18,640 bases of DNA from JAOUEE01 sp051011595 (GCA_051011595.1 JBPCTQ010000326.1:1-18640), one strand, 5' to 3'. Counted from the first letter of the stretch, positions 1-6,013 are shown. Translations and numbers: made by a program. Notes: generated by a model from the sequence alone, not told the origin.

Positions 1-1
1 G

Positions 2-103
2 GTCGATCGCCAGCGGCGGCAGCGCACCTTTGCCGCGGTCACCGGGGCGGCCGCGGCGGCGCTGGTGATGGCCGGCACAGCCCGCCGGTTGGTCTACTCC
101 TAG
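2..103 (+). CDS. C-terminal fragment of an unidentified protein, cut by the window edge
   Basis: Reading from base 2, an open frame of 33 codons ends at TAG (101-103). The translated end is basic (VDRQRRQR), followed by a hydrophobic alanine-rich stretch of about 18 residues (TFAAVTGAAAAALVMAGTA) and a short basic tail, which would suit a C-terminal membrane helix. No start lies inside the window and the fragment is too short to assign to a family. In G+C-rich DNA a frame this short can be open by chance. The argument for it being real is only that it reads plausibly as a membrane helix with a charged flank and stops before the tRNA promoter region. Confidence 0.35.
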   Translation, partial: VDRQRRQRTFAAVTGAAAAALVMAGTARRLVYS

Positions 104-153
104 AACCCGGCGATGTCGAAGCGTCTGGCGGGCGCGGCGACCGACAACACCGA

Positions 154-181
154 GTGATCGACGCGGGCCCGCTGCTATCCT
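154..181 (+). promoter_or_regulatory. Candidate promoter of tRNA-Trp
   Basis: TATCCT at 176-181 fits the TAnnnT -10 pattern common in actinobacteria and lies 16 nt before the mature tRNA 5' end, leaving room for a short 5' leader. The -35 position has only a weak match (GTGATC at 154-159, 16-nt spacer). It is called from position and the -10 match, not from a strong -35. Confidence 0.3.
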
Positions 182-197
182 CGCCTTCAACAACCCT

Positions 198-270
198 AGG
201 GCAGTGGCTCAATTGGTAGAGCACCGGTCTCCAAAACCGGCGGTTGGGGGTTCGAGTCCCTCCTGCCCTG
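198..270 (+). tRNA. tRNA-Trp (anticodon CCA)
   Basis: A complete cloverleaf is visible. The acceptor stem AGGGCAG (198-204) pairs with CTGCCCT (263-269), with discriminator G at 270. The D arm is GCTC/GAGC (207-210 with 219-222). The anticodon stem CCGGT/ACCGG (224-228 with 236-240) encloses CTCCAAA, placing anticodon CCA at 231-233. The T arm GGGGG/CCCTC (246-250 with 258-262, one G.U) encloses TTCGAGT. The 3' CCA is not encoded, since CGG follows position 270. It decodes UGG. A tRNA-Trp directly upstream of secE is a common bacterial arrangement. Confidence 0.97.
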
Positions 271-428
271 CGGCAACCGGTCGTCGGTTCACCCGATGCC
301 CGATACCGTTGCACGGTCGGCCATGCTGGAAAGGCCGAGCCCGAAGGAGCAACGTTGTTCCTTCGTACCAGATCACCCCGCTCGGGCCGCTCGCCAGGCG
401 GCGGGCCGATTCGAGGAGCGCACCACCA
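271..428 (+). promoter_or_regulatory. Structured leader between tRNA-Trp and secE
   Basis: This 158-bp gap holds three successive inverted repeats: AACCG/CGGTT (275-279 with 285-289); TCGGCC/GGCCGA (317-322 with 333-338); and a 10-bp stem (342-351 with 356-365, one G.U, four-base loop). The last is the strongest but is not followed by a T-run, so it is a poor classical terminator. TACCGT at 304-309 could be a -10 element, though no good -35 is seen. The secE Shine-Dalgarno GAGGAG is at 413-418. The structure may separate the tRNA from the secE mRNA or modulate read-through. Confidence 0.35.
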
Positions 429-731
429 ATGGCCATGAATCGAGAGCAGAAGCGGGCCCTGCAGAAGCAGGGCGAGGTCGACGGCGACGGCGAGTTCGTA
501 GCCAAGAAACGCGAGGCGCCCAGTCGCCAGCTCAAGGAAGAACGCACCAGCCCCGGCCAGTTCCTCAAAGAGGTCCGGACCGAGCTGCGCAAGGTGGCCT
601 GGCCCAGCCGGTCCGAGACCATCAACTACTCCATCATCGTGCTGATCACGATCACCGTGTTGACGGCGGTCATCTTCGCCCTCGACTGGGTGTTCGCCGA
701 GTTCGTCCTCAGCCTGTTCGACACCAACTAG
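429..731 (+). CDS. secE: Preprotein translocase subunit SecE
   Basis: This 100-residue protein is the small essential subunit of the SecYEG channel; its C-terminal helix clamps SecY in the cytoplasmic membrane. The hallmark amphipathic segment FLKEVRTELRKVAWPSR spans about residues 45-61, including the conserved KVAWPS. It is followed by one transmembrane helix at about 66-90 (INYSIIVLITITVLTAVIFA). The N-terminal 40 residues are charged and poorly conserved, as is usual in actinobacterial SecE. ATG at 429 is chosen because GAGGAG (413-418) lies 10 nt upstream; the next in-frame ATG (435) would be too far from it. The open frame continues upstream through the tRNA, which cannot be coding. The secE-nusG order, with a 23-nt gap, is near-universal. 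Confidence 0.95.
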   Translation: MAMNREQKRALQKQGEVDGDGEFVAKKREAPSRQLKEERTSPGQFLKEVRTELRKVAWPSRSETINYSIIVLITITVLTAVIFALDWVFAEFVLSLFDTN

Positions 732-754
732 TCCGCCTTCACGAGAGACCTGCC

Positions 755-1672
755 ATGACCATGTCCGAAGACTCCGAGCTCACCGCCGAGGACCTGCCGC
801 CCGTCGACGATGCTCCCGCGGCCGACGACGACACCGCCGACACCACGGCCGAAGCCGAGACCGCCGATACCGCGGCGGATGACGCTCCCGCCGCCGACGA
901 CGAGGCCGCCGAAGCCGACGCCGCCGACTCCGCGGCCGATGACGCTCCCGCCGCCGACGACGAGGCCGCCGAAGCCGACGCCCCCGACTCAGCGGCCGAT
1001 GACGCTCCCGCCGCCGAAGCAGACACCGCTGCGACCGAAGCCGACGTCATCGACGAAGACGAGTTGTTGGCCGCCGACGACGAAGGTGATGCCGAGCCGG
1101 CTGCGCCGCGGCCCCAGAGCCCGTACGACCGCGCCGGTCGCTGGTACGTGGTCCACACCCAGTCTGGTTACGAGAAGAAGGTGAAGCAGAACCTCGAGGC
1201 CCGCACCGCCTCGATGAACATGGAGGAACGGATCCTCGAGGTCGTCATCCCCATGGACGACGTGGTCGAGTTCAAGGGCGGCAAGAAGGTCGTCGTCCAG
1301 AAGAAGATGTTCCCCGGTTATCTCCTGGTTCGTTGCCACCTCGACGACGACTCCTGGTACGTGATCCGCAACACCCCCGGCATCGTCAACTTCGTCGGTG
1401 CCGGCGGCAAACCCTCGCCGTTGTCGCGGCGCGAGGTCGAGACCTTCCTCCACGTCGAGGACCCCGGTGCCGAACAGGCCCCCTCCAAGGTCAAGGCTCG
1501 CTTCGCGTTCGACATGGGCGAGACGGTCCGGGTCAAGGAAGGACCCTTCGCCGACTTCTCCGGCGAGATCGTCGAGATCAACGAAGACCAGGCCAAGGTC
1601 AAGGTGCTGGTGAACATCTTCGGTCGAGAGACCCCCGTCGAGCTCGAATTCGCCCAGGTCGCCAAGCTCTGA
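755..1672 (+). CDS. nusG: Transcription termination/antitermination factor NusG with long acidic N-terminal extension
   Basis: NusG binds the RNA polymerase clamp and modulates pausing, Rho-dependent termination and coupling to the ribosome. The protein has 305 residues. The NGN domain begins at about R129 (RWYVVHTQSGYEKKVKQNL) and includes the conserved MFPGYLLVR segment and the NTPG motif. The C-terminal KOW domain occupies about residues 256-305 (VKEGPFADFSGEI onward), joined by an acidic linker. Residues 1 to about 125 form an Asp/Glu/Ala-rich, low-complexity extension that includes a 20-residue repeat. Many actinobacterial NusG proteins carry a shorter acidic N-terminal extension; this one is unusually long and repeat-built. 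ATG 755 is the first start after secE, with a weak GAGAG at 743-747. The open frame extends to 296, but that part overlaps secE. Confidence 0.93.
   Translation: MTMSEDSELTAEDLPPVDDAPAADDDTADTTAEAETADTAADDAPAADDEAAEADAADSAADDAPAADDEAAEADAPDSAADDAPAAEADTAATEADVIDEDELLAADDEGDAEPAAPRPQSPYDRAGRWYVVHTQSGYEKKVKQNLEARTASMNMEERILEVVIPMDDVVEFKGGKKVVVQKKMFPGYLLVRCHLDDDSWYVIRNTPGIVNFVGAGGKPSPLSRREVETFLHVEDPGAEQAPSKVKARFAFDMGETVRVKEGPFADFSGEIVEINEDQAKVKVLVNIFGRETPVELEFAQVAKL
841..1020 (+). repeat. 60-bp tandem repeat inside nusG
   Basis: Three consecutive 60-bp units (841-900, 901-960, 961-1020) encode variants of a 20-residue unit containing AADDAPAADDEAAEADA. Units 2 and 3 differ at only two positions over their first 56 bases. 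Unit 1 matches unit 2 well only in its second half. A more diverged partial unit can be seen just upstream (DDAPAADDD). The period is an exact multiple of three, so copy-number change keeps frame and would lengthen or shorten the acidic extension. Confidence 0.9.
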
Positions 1673-1802
1673 ACCGGGGTTCGGGTCCGCTGGTGTTGTT
1701 CGCCGGCGGGTTGTAGCCCGTCTGATACCCCGGCAGACTTGTCCGTCGTTCGCGCGGGCTCTGCTGCCCGCTGCGCTGATCGCTTTGTGAGGACCGCCAA
1801 TC
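1673..1802 (+). promoter_or_regulatory. Leader of rplK-rplA, possible L1 autoregulatory site
   Basis: Two hairpins lie before rplK. The first is GTCTG (1720-1724) with CAGAC (1734-1738), enclosing ATACCCCGG. The second is GCGGGC (1754-1759) with GCCCGC (1766-1771), enclosing TCTGCT. The rplK Shine-Dalgarno TGAGGA is at 1788-1793, 9 nt from the ATG. In many bacteria L1 represses the rplK-rplA mRNA by binding a leader that mimics its 23S rRNA site. The location and paired elements agree with that, but I cannot fold or align the sequence here, so the L1 assignment is an inference. Confidence 0.35.
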
Positions 1803-2228
1803 ATGGCAAAGAAACAAGTCGCTGCCGTCGTGAAGATCCAGATTCCGGCTGGTTCGGCGTCGCCCGGCCCGCCCGTGGGTACGGCTCTGGGCCCCCACGG
1901 TGTGGCCATCATGGACTTCTGCAAGGACTACAACGCCCGCACCGAGAACCAGCGTGGCCAGATCGTCCCCGTCGAGATCACCATCTTCGAGGACCGGTCG
2001 TTCACCTTCGTCACCAAGACCCCGCCCACGTCGTTCCTGATCCGTCAGGCGGCCGGCCTGGACAAGGCGGCCAACGAACCGGGCCGTGAGGAAGCGGGCA
2101 GTATCACCAACGCCCAGGTGGCCGAGATCGCCGAGACCAAGATGCCCGATCTCAATGCCAACGACCTCGACGCAGCCAAGCTGCAGGTGGCCGGCACCGC
2201 CCGCAGCATGGGTATCAAGGTCGTCTGA
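1803..2228 (+). CDS. rplK: 50S ribosomal protein L11
   Basis: L11 has 141 residues, the usual length. It binds 23S rRNA at the GTPase-associated centre at the base of the L7/L12 stalk and takes part in elongation-factor function and stringent-response sensing. The proline-rich N-terminal domain is intact (PAGSASPGPPVGTALGPHGV, about residues 18-37, followed by IMDFCKDYN). The C-terminal rRNA-binding domain shows RSFTFVTKTPP and ends in AGTARSMGIKV. The thiostrepton-contacting prolines of the N-terminal domain appear normal. TGAGGA 9 nt upstream supports the ATG at 1803. Confidence 0.97.
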   Translation: MAKKQVAAVVKIQIPAGSASPGPPVGTALGPHGVAIMDFCKDYNARTENQRGQIVPVEITIFEDRSFTFVTKTPPTSFLIRQAAGLDKAANEPGREEAGSITNAQVAEIAETKMPDLNANDLDAAKLQVAGTARSMGIKVV

Positions 2229-2238
2229 TTCGACAGTG

Positions 2239-2268
2239 CCGAACCGGGGAGGACCTCGCCCCGGTCGG
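2239..2268 (+). other. Hairpin in the rplK-rplA spacer
   Basis: CCGA plus CCGGGG (2239-2249, with one bulged A) pairs with CCCCGG plus TCGG (2259-2268), giving a stem of about 10 bp. No T-run follows, so a classical intrinsic terminator is unlikely. A smaller hairpin, GGCGC/GCGCC, lies at 2289-2301, just before the rplA Shine-Dalgarno (GGGAAGGA, 2303-2310). These could protect mRNA ends or tune rplA translation; no function is demonstrated. Confidence 0.35.
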
Positions 2269-2318
2269 TGTAGACGTGAGGGACCGATGGCGCCCAGCGC
2301 CCGGGAAGGATCACCGAG

Positions 2319-2999
2319 ATGAGCAACAAGAAGTACAACGACGCAGCCAGTCGTTTCGACCGTGAACACCTGCACACGCCCGAAGAAGCGGTGGCGTTGG
2401 TGAAGTCGATCGCATCGAAGAACTTCGACGAGTCGGTCGACTTGTCGGTTCGCCTCGGTGTCGACCCTCGTAAGGCCGAGGAGATGGTGCGAGGCACCAT
2501 CGCCCTGCCCTCGGGTACGGGCAAAGACGTCCGCATCGCCGTGTTCGCCCAGGGCGAAGCCGCCACCAAGGCCCGCGATGCGGGTGCTGATTTCGTGGGT
2601 GGCGACGATCTGGCCGAACAGGTCGAGGGCGGCATGATGGACTTCGACGTGGCCATCGCCTCGCCCGACATGATGCCTGTGGTCGGCCGCCTGGGCCGAG
2701 CCCTCGGTCCACGCGGACTCATGCCCAACCCCAAGACCGGCACCGTCACCGACGATGTGGCCAAAGCGGTGGAAGACTTCAAGGGCGGCAAGGTGGAGTA
2801 CCGCACCGACCGCAACGGAAACGTGCACGTCCCCATCGGCAAGGCGAGCTTCGAAGAAGCAGACCTCATGGCCAACTACTCGGCGCTGATCGACGAGCTC
2901 AATCGGGCCAAGCCGTCGTCGTCGAAGGGTCGATACTTCCGCCGGGTCAGTCTGAGCTCGACGATGGGCCCGGGCGTAAAAATCGACGTCGAGGGCTGA
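2319..2999 (+). CDS. rplA: 50S ribosomal protein L1
   Basis: L1 has 226 residues. It forms the mobile L1 stalk of the large subunit, which guides deacylated tRNA out of the E site, and acts as translational repressor of its own operon in many bacteria. Conserved blocks are visible: the N-terminal YNDAASRFDREHLHTPEEAV; the domain II segment DVRIAVFAQGEAATKARDAGADFVG; and the diagnostic LGRALGPRGLMPNPKTGTV, followed by the C-terminal FKGGKVEYRTDRNGNVHVPIG. The end (SSTMGPGVKID) is also typical. A strong GGGAAGGA 8 nt upstream fixes the ATG at 2319. Confidence 0.97.
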   Translation: MSNKKYNDAASRFDREHLHTPEEAVALVKSIASKNFDESVDLSVRLGVDPRKAEEMVRGTIALPSGTGKDVRIAVFAQGEAATKARDAGADFVGGDDLAEQVEGGMMDFDVAIASPDMMPVVGRLGRALGPRGLMPNPKTGTVTDDVAKAVEDFKGGKVEYRTDRNGNVHVPIGKASFEEADLMANYSALIDELNRAKPSSSKGRYFRRVSLSSTMGPGVKIDVEG

Positions 3000-3042
3000 C
3001 CTCGGGGGTGGCGGGCGCCGACGCTCCCGCTAGCCTCGACCC

Positions 3043-3212
3043 CACAACGCAATCACTGCCGTAGATCTCCGGTGGTCCTCGGACCTGAAAGAGCCCCGCT
3101 CGCCCGATGAGGTGGATTCTCCGACCGCACCGCTTCAGGCGGTGGCGGCCCGGGTGTTCGTCTCGAGATCGACGGCGAACGCTCGCCCTGCCGGCGGGTC
3201 GGAAGGAACCAC
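3043..3212 (+). promoter_or_regulatory. Candidate L10 leader of rplJ-rplL, with possible upstream promoter
   Basis: The 213-bp gap between rplA and rplJ is long for this operon and rich in inverted repeats. These include GGTCC/GGACC at 3073-3084 and a 9-bp stem CCGCACCGC (3125-3133) with 3139-3148 (one bulged G). Between them are GA-rich segments (CTGAAAGAG, CGATGAGG) of the sort found around the kink-turn in L10 leaders. L10(L12)4 is known to bind this leader and repress rplJ-rplL. TAGCCT at 3031-3036 is a possible -10 element just upstream, without a good -35. The rplJ Shine-Dalgarno GGAAGGA is at 3201-3207. The call is from position and partial motif resemblance, not a covariance match. 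Confidence 0.5.
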
Positions 3213-4088
3213 ATGGCAATGGAGAACCCTCGCCCCGAGAAGGTGGCAGTGGTCGAAGAGGTCCGGACACGGCTGTCCGAGACCGAAGCGGCCGTGCTCA
3301 CCGAGTACCGCGGTCTCGACGTGCCGGCGATGGCCGAGCTGCGCAACGCCATCCGGGCTGCCGGTGGCGAATACAAGATCTACAAGAACACCCTCGTGCG
3401 GTTCGCCGCTGCCGAGCTGGGTCTGGAGATCGAGGACCTGTTGCTCGGCCCCACCGCGATCGCCTTCGTCGGCGAACGACCCGACGGGTCGGCGGGTGAC
3501 GCAGCCAGCCTGGCCAAGGCTCTGCGCGATTTCGCCAAGACCAACGAGAACCTGATCATCAAGGGTGGTGTGCTCGACGATCGGCCACTGTCGCTCGACG
3601 AGATCAAGGCGCTGGCCGATCTGCCCTCTCGCGATCAGCTCTTCGCCGAGTTCGCCGGCGCCATGGAGTCGATGTACCAGGACTTCGCCGGGCTGCTCGA
3701 CGCCAAGCTGCGCGAGTTCGCCTACGCGCTCCAGGAGGCACTCGACAAGCAGCCGGCCGACGGTTCCGAAGAAGCCGCGGCTGGTGCCGCCGAAGGCGGC
3801 GAAGAGATCGCGGCTGGTGCCGACGAAGAAGCAGCGGCAGCCGACGACGATTCGGGGTCCGCCGAAGGCGGCGAAGATGCTGCCGCCGAAGGCGGCGCAG
3901 ACACCGACACCGCAGCTGACGACGATTCAGCGTCCGCTGAAGGCGGCGAAGACAGCGCCGGCGAAGAACCAGCGGCAGCTACTGACGATGAGTCGGGGTC
4001 CGCCGAAGGCGGCGCAGATACAGAAACAGACACAGAGACCGAAGCATCGGCTGATGACGCCGATGCCGACGAAGGAGAAACAGACTGA
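3213..4088 (+). CDS. rplJ: 50S ribosomal protein L10 with long acidic C-terminal tail
   Basis: L10 anchors the L7/L12 dimers to 23S rRNA at the stalk base. Residues 1 to about 180 are an ordinary bacterial L10: RPEKVAVVEEV at the start, VLTEYRGLDVPAMAELRNAIR, the rRNA-binding YKIYKNTLVRFA (54-65), and a long C-terminal helix (about 152-180) that carries L7/L12 dimers. Bacterial L10 usually ends near here, at about 165-180 residues. This protein instead reaches 291, adding about 110 residues rich in Glu, Asp, Ala, Gly and Ser, with three diverged repeats of DDDSGSAEGGED type (near 211, 237 and 258). The stop overlaps the rplL start by 1 nt (TGATG), implying translational coupling. GGAAGGA 5 nt upstream supports ATG 3213. 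Confidence 0.95.
   Translation: MAMENPRPEKVAVVEEVRTRLSETEAAVLTEYRGLDVPAMAELRNAIRAAGGEYKIYKNTLVRFAAAELGLEIEDLLLGPTAIAFVGERPDGSAGDAASLAKALRDFAKTNENLIIKGGVLDDRPLSLDEIKALADLPSRDQLFAEFAGAMESMYQDFAGLLDAKLREFAYALQEALDKQPADGSEEAAAGAAEGGEEIAAGADEEAAAADDDSGSAEGGEDAAAEGGADTDTAADDDSASAEGGEDSAGEEPAAATDDESGSAEGGADTETDTETEASADDADADEGETD
3786..4012 (+). repeat. Five short GC-rich inverted repeats in the rplJ tail
   Basis: The 13-mer CCGCCGAAGGCGG, itself a 5-bp inverted repeat with a GAA loop, occurs at 3787-3799, 3859-3871, 3883-3895 and 4000-4012. A one-base variant lies at 3934-3946 that still pairs through a G.U. Two copies (3786-3800 and 3882-3896) extend to 6-bp arms. They encode the recurring Ala/Ser-Ala-Glu-Gly-Gly of the acidic tail. 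The cluster ends about 75 nt before rplL, so it is a series of small mRNA hairpins ahead of the coupled start. Confidence 0.8.
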
Positions 4089-4471
4089 TGGCGACCAAGG
4101 ACGAGATCCTCGAGTCGATCGAGCAGATGAGTGTCCTGGAGTTCAAGGAACTCCTCGACGACTTCAAGGAGCGCTTCGATGTCACCGCGGCCGCTCCGGT
4201 GGCCGTGGCCGCCGCTGCTCCTGCCGCCGGTGGCGACGCCGGTGCGGCCGACGAGGAACAAGACGAGTTCGACGTCATCCTCGCCACCGCTGGTGACAAG
4301 AAGATCCAGGTCATCAAGGAGGTTCGTGGCCTCACGAACCTGGGCCTCAAAGAAGCCAAGGAGCTGGTCGAGGGTGCCCCTCAGCCGGTGATCGAGAAGG
4401 CTTCGAAGGAAGACGCGGAGAAGGCCAAGGAGGCCCTCGAGGCCGCCGGCGGCACGGTCGAACTCAAGTAG
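4088..4471 (+). CDS. rplL: 50S ribosomal protein L7/L12
   Basis: L7/L12 forms the flexible stalk that recruits and activates translational GTPases and is present in several copies per ribosome. The 127 residues show the N-terminal dimerisation/L10-binding helices (DEILESIEQMSVLEFKELLDD), an Ala/Pro-rich hinge at about 34-55, and the globular factor-binding domain (EFDVILATAGDKKIQVIKEVR, LGLKEAKELVEGAP, KEALEAAGGTVELK). The start overlaps the rplJ stop by one base, and AAGGAG at 4072-4077 serves as ribosome binding site. Being the last gene before a strong terminator fits independent tuning of its amount relative to L10. Confidence 0.97.
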   Translation: MATKDEILESIEQMSVLEFKELLDDFKERFDVTAAAPVAVAAAAPAAGGDAGAADEEQDEFDVILATAGDKKIQVIKEVRGLTNLGLKEAKELVEGAPQPVIEKASKEDAEKAKEALEAAGGTVELK

Positions 4472-4496
4472 ACATCCGCAACAACACGAATTCGGT

Positions 4497-4529
4497 GAAC
4501 AGCCCGGGGCGATCGGCCCCGGGTTGTTC
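4497..4529. terminator. Bidirectional terminator after rplL
   Basis: A 14-bp stem (4497-4510 with 4516-4529, one G.U pair) with loop GATCG has a GC-rich core, CCCGGGGC/GCCCCGGG. The 3' arm itself ends in TTGTT, with no long T-run after it. It lies 25 nt after the rplL stop and before the stop of the convergent hydrolase gene, where it could serve both strands. Strong hairpins with poor T-runs are common in high-G+C actinobacteria. Confidence 0.75.
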
Positions 4530-4575
4530 GCGGTTCGGGCTGGGGCCGCCGTCGGGACCGGTACCCGGCGTACGC

Positions 4576-5883
4576 CTACACACAACCCATACGGGTGTTG
4601 CGGTTGCCCGGGCGATCGAGGGCCCAGACACACACCTCGTCGGCTCCGGGTGGGAGAGCGATACTGAACGCGAAGCCGTGATCGGGGTCGATGCCGAACT
4701 TGGCGGCCACGTCGGGCCGAGGACGGTTGGCCACCGGTCCGCCCACCCGCTTGCGGTCGGCCATCACCCGGATGCGGAGGGGTCGGTCGGACTGGTCGGG
4801 ATCGAAGGCCCAACCCCGGGCCCGCAGCCGGTCGCCGTCGCGCGTGAGCACCGCGTGGGCCCGAGGGGAGTGAGCCACCTCCACTACTTGGCATCCCACG
4901 TCGACCCAGCGCGTCTCGCGGCGGTACATGGCCTGCACACACACCTGGCGCCGGCCGTCGACGACTCGGGGCACCAGTAGCTCGAAGCCGTGGTCGGGGC
5001 CTCGGTTCCACTGGGCCGCAACGTCGGGACGGGGGAGATCGGCGATCACCGCGACGGCCGTATTGCCATCGAGGCGTACCCGCACCTCCACCGGAGTCTC
5101 GTCTTCGAGATCGAGCGCCCATCCCTTGACCCGGACCCCCCTGGGGGTCGACCGCACGGGTGCCAATGTGGCCCGAATGCCGCGACCGGGCAGCTGGACC
5201 CGGCCTCGGATGTGGTCGTCGAGCAGTCGGGCCATGGCCCACTGGCCCGCCGGGCGGAGGTGGATGCCGTCGCTGTAGATGAACTCGGGATGGCCGTGCA
5301 CGGTGCCGGGCCAGTCGGCCAGCTCGAGGTTGTCGTGGCGCTGGTACGCCGCGGTGAGCGCGTCGTTCCACCGGTACATGCCGCTGTGCCAGCGGCGAGG
5401 TCGAACCCAGATCACCTGCGAGGTGTCGGCCAGCACGTCCATGACATCTTCGATCATCGAGTCGATGGCCCCCCGGCCGGAGTCGAACTCGTTGTTCCCC
5501 AGGGCGATGATGACCGTGTCGGTGATTCGTGGCGGGTAGTCATCGAGCACCGAGGGGGCGGCCCACGCGTGGAATCCGGGGTACCCCACCGCGGTGTAGG
5601 TACGACCGGGCAGCAGCGCCCCGAGTTCTTCGATGGCCCCCAAAACCACCGAGTCGGTCAACAAGAACACCCGTCCGCCGGGCACGATGGCGTCACCCTC
5701 GTGGTGGGCCAGCACTCGAGGCCGATCGGTTTCGGCCCCTGGGTCCGCTGCGGACGATGCGGCGGCACCGCTCGGGCCGGCCATTGGAGTCAGAAGTCCA
5801 AGCAGGGCAAACACCACGGCGATGGAGGCGAAACGCACCAGGGTCACGATAGAGAAGACGTCGCACCAAGCGGTGGAGTTCAC
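4576..5883 (-). CDS. Exported SGNH/GDSL-type hydrolase-like protein with two C-terminal repeat modules
   Basis: This 435-residue protein has a signal-peptide-like N terminus (hydrophobic 18-34, Ala/Ser-rich cleavage region near 38-46). Residues 71-226 look like an SGNH fold: LLTDSVVLG (candidate Ser78), IIALGNNEF (Asn130/131) and SDGIHLRPAGQWAMA (Asp205, His208), the Ser, Asn and Asp-x-x-His positions of the family. Two similar modules of about 85 residues follow, at about 244-320 and 346-421. Each has GWA(L/F)D, RPDVAA, PDHGF and (V/C)CVxA. Such enzymes often act as esterases or acyl-transfer enzymes on glycans or lipids; the substrate here is unknown. The start is uncertain: GTG at 5883, 5847 and 5838 are all possible and none has a clear Shine-Dalgarno. 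It lies antisense between rplL and rpoB. Confidence 0.8.
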   Translation of the reverse strand: MNSTAWCDVFSIVTLVRFASIAVVFALLGLLTPMAGPSGAAASSAADPGAETDRPRVLAHHEGDAIVPGGRVFLLTDSVVLGAIEELGALLPGRTYTAVGYPGFHAWAAPSVLDDYPPRITDTVIIALGNNEFDSGRGAIDSMIEDVMDVLADTSQVIWVRPRRWHSGMYRWNDALTAAYQRHDNLELADWPGTVHGHPEFIYSDGIHLRPAGQWAMARLLDDHIRGRVQLPGRGIRATLAPVRSTPRGVRVKGWALDLEDETPVEVRVRLDGNTAVAVIADLPRPDVAAQWNRGPDHGFELLVPRVVDGRRQVCVQAMYRRETRWVDVGCQVVEVAHSPRAHAVLTRDGDRLRARGWAFDPDQSDRPLRIRVMADRKRVGGPVANRPRPDVAAKFGIDPDHGFAFSIALPPGADEVCVWALDRPGNRNTRMGCV

Positions 5884-5924
5884 TGAAAAGACGCGGATCT
5901 CGACCCGGGTTCGCCGAGCATTCC

Positions 5925-5953
5925 TTGACCTTTGGTGCCCACCCCTTTACCCT
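5925..5953 (+). promoter_or_regulatory. Candidate rpoB promoter P1
   Basis: TTGACC (5925-5930) is a good -35 match. It is followed after a 17-nt spacer by TACCCT (5948-5953), which fits the actinobacterial TAnnnT -10 pattern. It lies in the divergent intergenic region about 205 nt before the rpoB start. Because the upstream gene is antisense and preceded by a terminator, rpoB needs a promoter in this region. Confidence 0.5.
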
Positions 5954-6013
5954 TCTGGGCACTCGCTTCAGGCGATACCCGCTCGGGCCACAAGTCTCGT
6001 GTGCTCTGGGGGG

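Noticed and set aside
296..754. NusG starting far upstream (frame open from 296)
   Set aside because: That part overlaps secE in a different frame and encodes an Arg/Pro-rich shadow translation; ATG 755 follows the secE stop and opens directly into the acidic extension.
841..1020. 60-bp tandem repeat as a CRISPR-like or intergenic repeat array
   Set aside because: Repeats are directly adjacent without spacers, in frame, and lie inside the NusG coding sequence.
3722..5371. 549-codon minus-strand open frame across rplJ tail, rplL and the hydrolase region
   Set aside because: It crosses three well-supported genes, overlaps the hydrolase in another frame, and its Ser/Ala-rich stretch is simply the antisense of the L10 acidic repeats.
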